From Microbacterium aurantiacum (lineage in GTDB: Bacteria; Actinomycetota; Actinomycetes; Actinomycetales; Microbacteriaceae), in the NCBI RefSeq assembly GCF_002872075.1, contig NZ_PGGU01000007.1, positions 179,973-243,972 on the forward strand: a stretch of DNA of 64,000 bases. Direction: 5' to 3'. The notes under the pieces were generated by a model, which saw only the letters and a list, made by a program, of their open reading frames with translations, ran no database searches and was not told the DNA's origin. The translations under genes and the position numbers were made by a program. Below, in pieces: positions 8,925 to 17,400 of the stretch. How positions within the stretch are numbered: position 1 is the first letter of the stretch; every line of letters starts with the position of its first letter.

Positions 8925-10086
8925 GGCTCCCCGGGGCGACGACGGTCATCAGCGCGCTCTCGGCGGTGAGCCCGGGACCGAAGGCCATCGCCGAGACGCG
9001 CTCGCCGTCCTGCGCCCCCTCGTCCAGGATCCGCTTCATGACGAAGAGGACGGTCGCACTGGACATGTTGCCGTACTCGCGCAGCGTCTCGCGCGCCGGA
9101 TGCAGCTGCTCATCGGTGAGTCCCAGCTTGTCCTGCACCCTGTCGAGGATGCTGCGCCCCCCGGGGTGGATCGCCCAGTGCTCGACCGCATCGCCGATCG
9201 TGTCGTCTTCGAAGGCCGCGGCGAGCGCGGGTTCCGCGTACAGCGGTCGGAGGGCATCATGGATGCTCTCGCCGATGATGTGCGGCACGGCGGTGGAGAG
9301 GACCATCTCGAACCCCTGATCCCCGATCGTCCACGCCATGTCCTTCTCGCCCTCGGATGTGATCGACGTGTGGAAGCGGTCGAGGCGGAGGCCGGGGACG
9401 TCCGAGGAGAAGGTGCGCGCGGTGACGAGGCCCGCCGCCGCTCCGTCCGCGAAGAGGGAGGAGGCCACGATCAGATCCGGGTCGTCCGAGGAGCGCAGGT
9501 GCAGCGTGCACAGCTCGACGCTGACGACGAGCACCACGGCGTCGGGATCCGCTCCGCAGAACTGGCTCGCCGCCCGCAGTGCCGGCATCGAGGCGTAGCA
9601 GCCCATGAACCCCAGGTGGTAGCGCTGCACTCCGTCACGCAGACCGAGCGCGCGCACGATCTGAAAGTCCGGGCCCGGTGCATGGAATCCCGTGCACGAC
9701 ACCGTGATGACGTGGGTGACGTCGGCGGCGGTGATGTCCGGGTCTGCATCCACCGCCCGGCGCGCTGCTTCGACGAACATCCGGCCGGCCTCACGCGTGT
9801 ACAGCTCGTTCCGCGTCTTGGTGCCCGGGGAGAGCAGTTCGCCGGAGGCCCTGTCGAAGAATGTCGGCGCCTCGACATCGGTGCTCAATGACAGCTCATC
9901 GAGCACCGTGTACCGGGTGTCGATGCCGGACACGTTGAACGACGTCGCGACGATCCGCTTCGCCAGCCGACCGATGTCGGGCTGGGCGGCGAAGACGTCG
10001 CGTACCTCCTCCTGGATCAGGACGGTGTCGGGGACGATCGTCTGGATGGACCTGAGCACGGGAGCATGGCGCATGCTGTCACTCAA
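8914..10086 (-). CDS. Type III polyketide synthase
   Basis: A chalcone/stilbene-synthase-fold homodimeric ketosynthase that condenses an acyl-CoA starter with malonyl-CoA. The catalytic triad is readable: Cys163 in GFMGCYAS, His307 in WAIHPGG and Asn340 in YGNMSS (numbering from the TTG). Its 390 residues fit the family. The first in-frame start is a TTG at 10086; an ATG at 10074 removes four residues and is equally possible, and neither has a strong ribosome site. The adjacent methyltransferase and monooxygenase suggest an alkylresorcinol, pyrone or quinone product. The starter unit is unknown. Confidence 0.9.
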   Translation of the reverse strand: MSDSMRHAPVLRSIQTIVPDTVLIQEEVRDVFAAQPDIGRLAKRIVATSFNVSGIDTRYTVLDELSLSTDVEAPTFFDRASGELLSPGTKTRNELYTREAGRMFVEAARRAVDADPDITAADVTHVITVSCTGFHAPGPDFQIVRALGLRDGVQRYHLGFMGCYASMPALRAASQFCGADPDAVVLVVSVELCTLHLRSSDDPDLIVASSLFADGAAAGLVTARTFSSDVPGLRLDRFHTSITSEGEKDMAWTIGDQGFEMVLSTAVPHIIGESIHDALRPLYAEPALAAAFEDDTIGDAVEHWAIHPGGRSILDRVQDKLGLTDEQLHPARETLREYGNMSSATVLFVMKRILDEGAQDGERVSAMAFGPGLTAESALMTVVAPGSHAA

Positions 10087-10149
10087 GCATGCCGCGTCCT
10101 GACACGGAAGGGGCTGGCGCCGGGAGCGCGTCTCTGCGAAGGTGCGGGC

Positions 10150-10764
10150 TCAGAAGCCGAGCGCACGGGCGAGCTTGGAACCCGATGAGGCGTGCCGGCC
10201 ACCGGCCGCGAAGACCGCCGCCTGCACGGCGAGGAAGAACGCTTCGCGTCCCGCCGCATCGGTGGGCGCTGCCGGCCCCAGCTCCATCTCCCACTCACGC
10301 CATGCGCGCTGCGTGCCGGTGCGGAGATCCGTGGCGCGGACGTGGTCGTCGACGAATTCGGCGACGACGCCACCGGGGCCGGTGAGCAGGTAGGCGGTGC
10401 GATCGTTCTCGATGCGCGCCAGCGGGATGAGCGGATCCGTCGTCCAGCGGGAGATCGTCTCGGCGACGGCATCCGGCACGGCGTCGCCTTCGCCCAGCGG
10501 CCAGCCCAGCTCGAGACGTCCGTCCCCCTCCCGGGGGCCCTTCACGTGCCACCCGGCATCCGGTCCACCGGTACGGCGGCGCAACGCGACGCCGGAACGC
10601 GAGAGAGTGGCGGCGGCCGTATCGAGATAGCGGGCGTCGAGCGCCCTGGCCTCTCCCTCGGTGACCGCATCCACCCCGGGGATCGCACCCCAGTCCGGCA
10701 GGGGGGTCTCCGGGTCGACGTCGAACTTGCGCTCGATCTCGACCGTTCGGGACGGTTCAGTCAT
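10150..10764 (-). CDS. CYTH-domain triphosphate tunnel enzyme
   Basis: A 204-residue protein with the signature EIERKF at residues 9-14, followed by the alternating basic and acidic strands of the CYTH tunnel (LRRRTGG, WHVKGPREGDGR, EFVDDHV, WREWEMEL). Family members hydrolyse inorganic triphosphate or thiamine triphosphate, or act as class IV adenylate cyclases. The compact form without a CHAD domain most often indicates triphosphatase activity. The gene overlaps the preceding 70-residue ORF by eight bases. Confidence 0.82.
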   Translation of the reverse strand: MTEPSRTVEIERKFDVDPETPLPDWGAIPGVDAVTEGEARALDARYLDTAAATLSRSGVALRRRTGGPDAGWHVKGPREGDGRLELGWPLGEGDAVPDAVAETISRWTTDPLIPLARIENDRTAYLLTGPGGVVAEFVDDHVRATDLRTGTQRAWREWEMELGPAAPTDAAGREAFFLAVQAAVFAAGGRHASSGSKLARALGF

Positions 10765-10969
10765 CGGCAGGATTGATGTCCTCGAGGGACTCGTCGTACC
10801 AGTAGTCGACCTCGGTGGGTCCGTCGTGTGCGCCGGTGTTCGCCGGCGTGCCGCGTCGGTGGTACACCACCTGCGTCTCGCTGTAAGGGACGATCAGCTT
10901 GTCGTCCGCATCGCCGAGGGGGATGATCTGCCCGTCCAGCGGGCCTCCGTGGAGTCGTGCGAGTGCCAT
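10757..10969 (-). CDS. Small conserved-looking protein, unknown function
   Basis: A 70-residue acidic protein (starts MALARLHGGPLDGQIIPL; ends DESLEDINPADD). No family is recognised and it has no membrane segment or signal. It is credible because it overlaps the CYTH gene by eight bases and has a TANNNT hexamer six bases before its ATG. A role linked to the CYTH enzyme is only positional inference. Confidence 0.62.
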   Translation of the reverse strand: MALARLHGGPLDGQIIPLGDADDKLIVPYSETQVVYHRRGTPANTGAHDGPTEVDYWYDESLEDINPADD

Positions 10970-10975
10970 GTGCTC

Positions 10976-10981
10976 ACACTA
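10976..10981 (-). promoter_or_regulatory. Leaderless-type -10 hexamer for 70-residue ORF
   Basis: On the minus strand TAGTGT ends six bases before the ATG at 10969. Confidence 0.5.
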
Positions 10982-11025
10982 GTGCCGCTCCGGTGCGGCG
11001 AAGGAGGAGCCCCTCGGCGAGGCGC

Positions 11026-11496
11026 TCAGCCCGCCGCGATGCCGAGGACGGCTCCGACGATCATCCAGGGGCCGAAGGCGATCCGGGTGGAGCGGTCCGC
11101 GCGATGCAGGGCCATCAGCACCAGCGCATACAGCGCGCCGAGCACGAAGGCGGATGCCGCGCCGACGGCGAGCGCCTGCCAGCCGTGCCAGCCGAGCACG
11201 ATCCCGATCACGGCGGCGAGCTTCACATCCCCGCCGCCCATGCCCTCCCTGCTCACCAGCCGCAGCGCCGCGTAGAACCCGCCGAGGATCAGCATCCCCA
11301 GCACAGCGCCGATCAACGACCGCACCTGCCCGGTCAGCAGGGCTTCGATGATCGCGAGTGCCAGCAGGGCGACCAGCGTGGGCAGCACGATGCGGTTCGG
11401 CAGCCGGTGCGTCCTGACGTCGATGACGAGGAGCCACACGCCGACTCCGAGCAGCGCGAGATGCACGAGCACGACGAGCGCTTCGTGGAGATCCAT
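11026..11496 (-). CDS. Prepilin peptidase (A24 family), peptidase domain only
   Basis: A 156-residue polytopic membrane aspartyl protease that cleaves type IV pilin-like leader peptides. The two catalytic aspartates are visible: Asp26 in VIDVRTHRLPN and Asp90 in GMGGGDVK. About six hydrophobic segments are present. The N-terminal cysteine-rich methylase domain of full-length PilD is absent, as is usual for Tad/Flp-type and actinobacterial forms. No pilin or secretion genes are in the window, so its substrates lie elsewhere. Confidence 0.86.
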   Translation of the reverse strand: MDLHEALVVLVHLALLGVGVWLLVIDVRTHRLPNRIVLPTLVALLALAIIEALLTGQVRSLIGAVLGMLILGGFYAALRLVSREGMGGGDVKLAAVIGIVLGWHGWQALAVGAASAFVLGALYALVLMALHRADRSTRIAFGPWMIVGAVLGIAAG

Positions 11497-11502
11497 GAGG
11501 GA

Positions 11503-11508
11503 AGGCTA
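11503..11508 (-). promoter_or_regulatory. Leaderless-type -10 hexamer for prepilin peptidase
   Basis: On the minus strand TAGCCT ends six bases before the ATG at 11496. Confidence 0.5.
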
Positions 11509-11577
11509 GAAGATCGGCGGATGCCGCGTGCGGGGGCTGTGGATAACTCGACTTCCCCGGCGAGCGCCGCGAGCGCG

Positions 11578-11680
11578 TCTCGCCGAGTGCACGGCATCTC
11601 GCCGAGTGCACGGCATCTCGCCGAGTGCACGGCTTATTGCCGCGAACAAGCCGTGCACTCGGCACCAAGCCGTGCGTTCG
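11578..11680. repeat. Tandem 19-bp repeat with inverted copies
   Basis: Three 19-base units (11578-11596, 11597-11615, 11616-11634) share GCCGAGTGCACGGC. An inverted copy lies at 11648-11663 and a partial one at 11669-11680. The third unit and the inverted copy form a perfect 16-base stem (11620-11635 with 11648-11663) around a 12-base loop. The array fills the gap between the prepilin peptidase and DUF1905 genes. Confidence 0.85.
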
Positions 11681-11703
11681 AGGCGCGGCGACTCGGAGTC
11701 GTG

Positions 11704-11994
11704 TCAGAGATCGATGATGTCGAGGTCGACCGTGACGATGTCACCCTCGCCGATCCTCTGGGCCTCGCGGATCGCCTTCTTCAACGGCAGCACGTATCCG
11801 GCGTCCCCGGGGAAGATCGAGGTCGACCAGATCGAGGAGCCGATCCTGGCGCGCACCCGGAGCGAACCGAACCCGCGCGATGGCGAGGGCAGTTCGCGCA
11901 GTTCGGCGGAGAGCTCCTCCGGCATCGTCGCGAAGAACCAGGAGTCCGTGCGTGCGTTCCACCGGATCACGGTGCTCTCGAATTCGATCCGCAT
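11704..11994 (-). CDS. DUF1905-domain protein
   Basis: A 96-residue soluble beta-rich protein that matches the DUF1905 pattern as I recall it (MRIEFESTVIRW, a central RVRARIGSSIWSTSIFP, and PLKKAIREAQRIGEGDIVTVDL). The biochemical function of the family is not established. The ATG at 11994 is chosen because TACGCT lies exactly six bases upstream; the longer reading from 12111 runs through the SOS promoter of the neighbouring cassette and is rejected. Confidence 0.78.
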   Translation of the reverse strand: MRIEFESTVIRWNARTDSWFFATMPEELSAELRELPSPSRGFGSLRVRARIGSSIWSTSIFPGDAGYVLPLKKAIREAQRIGEGDIVTVDLDIIDL

Positions 11995-12000
11995 GGCCAC

Positions 12001-12006
12001 AGCGTA
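12001..12006 (-). promoter_or_regulatory. Leaderless-type -10 hexamer for DUF1905 gene
   Basis: On the minus strand TACGCT ends six bases before the ATG at 11994. Confidence 0.5.
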
Positions 12007-12083
12007 GTCAGCGCCGCAGACATCCTCGTGCTCCCGGCGATGTCCGAGGTTCGAATTAGCGTCATCATCTCTACTTGCTTTAT

Positions 12084-12099
12084 TCGAATATATCTTCGA
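12084..12099. promoter_or_regulatory. LexA (SOS) box of the imuA'-imuB-dnaE2 operon
   Basis: TCGAATATATCTTCGA matches the actinobacterial SOS consensus TCGAAC-N4-GTTCGA at all but the two inner positions. It lies eleven bases before the imuA' ATG, overlapping the presumed promoter, as expected for a LexA-repressed mutasome. Confidence 0.82.
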
Positions 12100-12109
12100 G
12101 GATGGATTC

Positions 12110-12901
12110 ATGGGGATCGGGCTCGATGCGGTGACCGCGCTCTCTCCGGTCGGCGACTCCCGCGCCGGAGAGGTGCTGCGGCTGCGCCGCGAGATCAGCA
12201 GGATGCAGCGCCGTCGCAGCGAGCATCCGCTGCTCCCCCTCGACCCTGCCTTCGCATCCCTGCTGCCGGAGGAGGGCCTGCAGACGGGTGCCGCCTACAC
12301 GGTCACCTCCTCGCCCGGTCTCGTGCTCGCGCTGCTGAGCGCGGCGTCGCAGAAGGGGCTCTGGTGCGCGGTCGTCGGCATGCCGACCCTGGGGGTCGAG
12401 GCCGCAGCCGGGTTCGGCATCGACCTCGAACGCCTGATCCTCGTCCCCGACCCCGGCGAGCGCTGGCTGGCGGTGACGTCCGCCCTCTCCGAGGTGGTCC
12501 CGCTCATCGCCGTGCACCCCGGTACGCGGATGCGCGATGCCGATGCCTCCCGCCTGAACGCACGCCTGCGCGATCGCGGCTGCACGCTGCTCGTGACCGA
12601 GTCGCCCGCCACCGGCATCTGGCCGCAGAGCGAGGGGTCGATCCGCATCCACGATCCGCACTGGCACGGTCTCGGCGCCGGCTGGGGGCTGCTCTCGGAC
12701 TGCACCGTGACGGTGACCGCGCAGACCAGGCGCGCGCCGATGCCGTCGAGCGTCCAGGTGCGACTGCCGGGCAGCCGGGGCGGGGTCGAGGCTCTGGCTG
12801 CCGACCTCTCCTCGCTTCCTGCGCGTCGCGACGTCACGGTGTTCGACAACGGCACCGCAGCGCCTCCCGTCGACATCTCCCGCTGGGCGGCCGCCGGATG
12901 A
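12110..12901 (+). CDS. imuA': ImuA'-like mutasome accessory protein
   Basis: First gene of a translesion mutagenesis cassette. The 263-residue product is a diverged RecA-like protein: GAAYTVTSSPGLVLALLSAAS replaces a canonical P-loop, and it keeps the strand-rich core (GLWCAVVGMPTLGVEAAAGFG, LERLILVPDPGERWLAVTSAL). In mycobacteria ImuA' and ImuB are needed for DnaE2-dependent mutagenesis. The ATG follows GAGG eight bases upstream and a LexA box. Its stop overlaps the imuB ATG (ATGA). The assignment rests mainly on position and the RecA-like fold pattern. Confidence 0.83.
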   Translation: MGIGLDAVTALSPVGDSRAGEVLRLRREISRMQRRRSEHPLLPLDPAFASLLPEEGLQTGAAYTVTSSPGLVLALLSAASQKGLWCAVVGMPTLGVEAAAGFGIDLERLILVPDPGERWLAVTSALSEVVPLIAVHPGTRMRDADASRLNARLRDRGCTLLVTESPATGIWPQSEGSIRIHDPHWHGLGAGWGLLSDCTVTVTAQTRRAPMPSSVQVRLPGSRGGVEALAADLSSLPARRDVTVFDNGTAAPPVDISRWAAAG

Positions 12902-14436
12902 ACGCTCCGCTCCGCGTCCTCGTGCTGTGGTTCCCCGACTGGCCGCTGCGGGCCGCTCTCGGCGGCCCCCCTCCGCATCCGCCCACCGCCCTGGTGCACG
13001 CGAACGCGGTGGTGGCCTGCACCGCGTCGGCACGCGAGCACGGGGTCCGCGTCGGTCAACGCCGCCGGGTCGCGCAGGGACACCTCCCGGCGCTGCGGGT
13101 GCTCCCCCACGACCCGGCCGGAGACGAGCGCGCGTTCCTCCCCGTGCTGCAGCTCATCGAGAAGCACGCCCCCGGCGCCTCTCTGCTGCGTCCGGGTCTC
13201 GCCGCTCTCCGCGCACGTGGCGTCGCCCGGTATCACGGCGGCGAGGGCGAGGCCGCAGACGCCCTCCTCCGCATCCTCACGCATGCCGGCTTCCCCGAAG
13301 CGCGGATCGGCATCGCCGACGGTCCGTTCACGGCGGAGGCGGCGGCTCGCAGCAACCAGCCGTGGACCGTCGTGCCCCCTGGCGGGGCGAAGGAGTACCT
13401 GAGCCCGTTCGCCGTGCAGGCCCTGCGTGACGAACAGCTCGCCGGCCTCCTCATCCGCCTCGGGGTGCACACCCTCGGCGACTTCGCCGCTCTCGACGCG
13501 CTCGAAGTGCGGGACCGCTTCGGCGAGCGGGGGGCGCGTCTGCATGCGCTCGCCGCCGGCGCCGATTCACGCCCGCTCGTCCCCCGGGCACCCGACCCCG
13601 TGCTGGTGCGCACCGCAGAGTTCGAACCGCCGCTGGCCGGCGCCGATCAGGTCGCCTTCGCCGTGCGGCAGACGGCGGATGCGGTGATGCTCGCCCTCGG
13701 CGATGCCGCGGCCGTCTGCACCGAGGTGCGCATCGATCTGACCGACGACAACGGCCTGGTCTTCTCCCGTTCCTGGCTGCATCCGACCTGCTTCGACGCC
13801 GCCGATCTCGTCGACCGGGTGCGCTGGCAGCTGGAGGCACTGGCAGCGGAGCATGCGCGGGAGCCCGTCGACGAGGCCAGGGCCTTCGGCGGCATCGCCG
13901 CTGTGCGCATCGTCCCGGTCGCCGTCGACGATGCCGCGCACCATCAGCCGGGGCTCTTCGGATCCGGATCCGACGAACGTCTGCACCATGCCGTCTCCCG
14001 CGTGCAGACGATGATCGGACACGAGGGCGTGGTCACCGCGACGGTCTCCGGCGGCCGCTGGCTCGCCGACCGGCAGGTGCTCACCCCGTGGGGTGAGCGC
14101 GCAGTCGCACCACGGGATCCGGAGCATCCGTGGCCGGGGAGCCTTCCCGACCCGGTGCCCGCCGAGGTGTTCCTGCCGCCACGGCCGATCGGCGTCCAGG
14201 CGGCTGACGGCAGTTCGATCGGCATCGACGCACGCGGAGCGCTCTCCGCCGCCCCCGCGCACATCGACGGCGCCGTCGTGCAGGCATGGGCGGGCCCCTG
14301 GCCGATCGACGAGCACCGCTGGGATCCTGCGCGAGGACGCCGGGGCCACCGCCTGCAGGTCGTCGACGACCGGGACCGGGCATGGCTGGTCTTCCGCGCC
14401 GGTGACCGCTGGTGGGCGGAAGGCAGGTATCGCTGA
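12898..14436 (+). CDS. imuB: ImuB, Y-family-like mutasome hub
   Basis: A 512-residue relative of Y-family polymerases. The N-terminal palm begins LVLWFPDWPLRAAL, where catalytic Y-polymerases carry the first metal-binding aspartate motif; the usual acidic pair is not evident, as reported for other ImuB proteins. It is therefore probably a scaffold rather than a polymerase. A beta-clamp binding motif QPGLF is at residues 350-354, followed by the long C-terminal region that recruits ImuA' and DnaE2. Its stop codon shares one base with the dnaE2 ATG. Expression should follow the LexA box upstream of imuA'. Confidence 0.9.
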   Translation: MNAPLRVLVLWFPDWPLRAALGGPPPHPPTALVHANAVVACTASAREHGVRVGQRRRVAQGHLPALRVLPHDPAGDERAFLPVLQLIEKHAPGASLLRPGLAALRARGVARYHGGEGEAADALLRILTHAGFPEARIGIADGPFTAEAAARSNQPWTVVPPGGAKEYLSPFAVQALRDEQLAGLLIRLGVHTLGDFAALDALEVRDRFGERGARLHALAAGADSRPLVPRAPDPVLVRTAEFEPPLAGADQVAFAVRQTADAVMLALGDAAAVCTEVRIDLTDDNGLVFSRSWLHPTCFDAADLVDRVRWQLEALAAEHAREPVDEARAFGGIAAVRIVPVAVDDAAHHQPGLFGSGSDERLHHAVSRVQTMIGHEGVVTATVSGGRWLADRQVLTPWGERAVAPRDPEHPWPGSLPDPVPAEVFLPPRPIGVQAADGSSIGIDARGALSAAPAHIDGAVVQAWAGPWPIDEHRWDPARGRRGHRLQVVDDRDRAWLVFRAGDRWWAEGRYR

Positions 14437-17400
14437 TGGGCTGGCACAACCCCCCGCTGACCTGGGCGGAGCTGGAGCGCACCCTCAGCGGCGACGCACC
14501 CGTCGAGAAGAGCCCTGCCGCCGAGCCCCCGGCTCATCGCGTCGATCCTGGTCCGGTGAGCCGGCGACGAAAGCGCCTCCCGCCCGCGCAGATCACCCGC
14601 CCTGCGGATGCGGTGCCCTATGCCGAGCTGCACGCCCACTCCTCGTATTCGTTCCTCGACGGCGCCTCCTCGCCGGAGGAGCTTCTCGCCGAGGCCGAGC
14701 GGCTCGGGCTCACCGCTCTCGCCCTCACCGACCACGACGGCTTCTACGGCGCCGCCCGCTTCGGCGAGCTGGCCGAGAACATGAACCTCCAGGTGCAGAC
14801 GGTGTTCGGCGCCGAGCTGTCGCTCGACCTGCCTGCTCCGCAGCGTGGTGCCGCCGACCCGGCCGGCGAGCATCTGCTCGTCCTCGCGAGCGGACTGGAG
14901 GGGTATCACCGCCTCTCCGGGGCGATCTCCGCCGCCCAGCTGCGAGGCGGCGAGAAGGGCCGGCCCGTCTACGACCTCGACGAACTGGTCGAGAAGGCCG
15001 GCGACCACTGGACGATCCTGACCGGGTGCCGTAAGGGCGGCGTGCGCCGCGGCCTGGAGCACGGCGATGCGGAGACGCCGCTGCGGCGCCTCGTCGACCT
15101 GTTCGGGCGCGATCACGTCGCCGTCGAGCTGTTCGATCACGGCGATCCGCTGGACACCCGCCGCAACGACGCCCTCGCCGACCTCGCCGGCCGGATGCGT
15201 CTGCCGGTCGTCGCCACGAACAATGTGCACTACGCCGCCCCCGAGCGCGCCCGGCTCGCCGAGGCGGTGGCCGCGGTGCGGGCGGTGCGCAGCATGGACG
15301 ACCTGGACGGATGGCTGCCCGTGCACGGCGGCGCGCACCTGCGCAGCGGGGCGGAGATGACCGAGCGATTCCGCCGCTACCCCGGCGCGATCTCCCACGG
15401 GCTCGAACTGGCCGCGGCATCCGCCTTCCCGCTGCGCCGAGCGCGGCCGGCGCTGCCGCAGCAGAAGGTGCCGGAGGGGCACACTCCGATGAGCTGGCTG
15501 CGTGCGCTCGTCTGGGAGGCCGTCCCGGAGAAATATCCGCGTCTCGATGCCGCGGGGCGGAGCAGGATCGAGCGTGAGCTCGACGTCATCGAGGAGAAGG
15601 ACTTCCCCGGCTACTTCCTCATCGTGCACGGCATCGTCGCCGAGGCACGCCGGCGCGGCATCCTCTGCCAGGGACGGGGATCCGCTGCGGCGAGCGCCGT
15701 CTGCTATCTGCTGGGGATCACCGCCGTCGATCCGATCCTCTACCGGCTGCCCTTCGAGCGCTTCCTCGCCACCACGCGCCAGGAGGAGCCGGACATCGAC
15801 GTGGACTTCGACTCCGACCGCCGGGAGGAGATCATCCAGTGGGTGTACCAGGAGTACGGCCGGGAGCGCGCGGCCCAGGTGGCGAACGTCATCCAGTACC
15901 GTCCGAAGAACGCCGTGCGCGACATGGCCAGGGCGCTCGGCTTCTCCCCCGGTCAGCAGGATGCCTGGTCACGCCAGGTCGACGGCTGGGGCGCGGGCAT
16001 CGAGCCCGTCGAGGGGCACGACATCCCTGCGAACGTGCTCGAGTACGCCGGTGAGCTGCTGAAGGCGCCCCGGCATCTCGGCATCCACTCCGGCGGCATG
16101 GTGCTCACCGCCCGCCCTGTCGGCGAGGTCGTGCCCGTGGAGCACGCGCGCATGGAGAACCGCACCGTCATCCAGTGGGAGAAGGACGACGCCGCCTGGA
16201 TGGGCCTGGTGAAGTTCGACCTGCTGGGACTCGGGATGCTCGCCGCCCTCCAGCACTGCTTCGACCTCATCGAGGACGCAACGGGCGAGACCTGGAAGCT
16301 GGAGACCCTCCCCAAGGAGGAGCCTGCGGTCTACGACATGCTCTGCCGCGCCGACTCGATCGGGGTATTCCAGGTCGAGTCACGGGCGCAGATCGGCCTG
16401 CTCCCCCGGCTGCAGCCACGCTGCTTCTACGATCTCGCGATCCAGATCGCCCTGATCCGCCCCGGTCCCATCCAGGGCGGTGCGGTGCATCCCTTCGTCC
16501 GCCGGAAGATGGCGAAGGACAGGCTCGACGAGGAGAACAGGGAGCGGGCGCAGCGCGGCGCGGAACCGCTGGAGCTGGAGATCCCCTACCCGCATGACGA
16601 TCTGAAGCCGATCCTGAAGCGCACCCTGGGCATCCCGATCTTCCAGGAGCAGCTCATCCAGATGGCGACCGCGATCGGAGACTGCACGGCTGACGAAGCC
16701 GATCTGCTGCGCCGGGCGATGGGATCCAAACGCGGCCTGGAGAAGATCGAGCAGGTCCGCGAGAAGCTCTATGCGGGTATGACCAGGCGCGGCATCGACG
16801 AGGACACCGCCGACCGCATCTACGCGCAGATCCAGGCGTTCTCGAACTTCGGCTTCGCCGAGTCGCATTCGCTGTCGTTCGCGCTGCTCGTGTACGCCAG
16901 TTCCTGGCTGAAGCTGCACTACCCGGCGGCCTTCCTCGCGGGGCTCCTGCGCTCGCAGCCGATGGGCTTCTACTCCGCGGCCACACTGACCGCCGACACC
17001 CGCCGGCACGGCGTGGAGGTGCGTCGCCCCGATCTGCACGCCTCCGGGGCGACCGAGATCCTGGAGCCGCTCGCCGGCGCGCCCACGAGAGCGCCGACCG
17101 GGCTGGATGCCTGTCTCGACGATCCGCAGCCGACGCCCGCCCGATTCGACCGGAGCGCACCGGACGAGTCCGCCGCCCACCGCCGAGACGGCGGATACGC
17201 GGTGCGACTGGGGCTCAGCGGCGTCCGCGGGATCGGCATGCCGATGGCGGAGCGCATCGTCGCCGAGCGGGAGGCGAACGGTCCGTACCGGGATCTGAAC
17301 GATCTGGTGCGGCGCACCGATGCGACGGCCGCTCAGCTGGAAGCGCTCGGCACCGCCGGCGCCTTCTCCTGCCTCGGCCTGAAGAGACGGGAGGCCATCT

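Noticed and set aside
11578..11634. Three tandem 19-bp units as a CRISPR
   Set aside because: There are no spacers between the copies.
10957..12897. Upstream extension of the imuB frame across 1.9 kb
   Set aside because: It crosses the prepilin peptidase, repeat array and imuA' in a non-coding frame; the ATGA overlap at 12898 is the real start.
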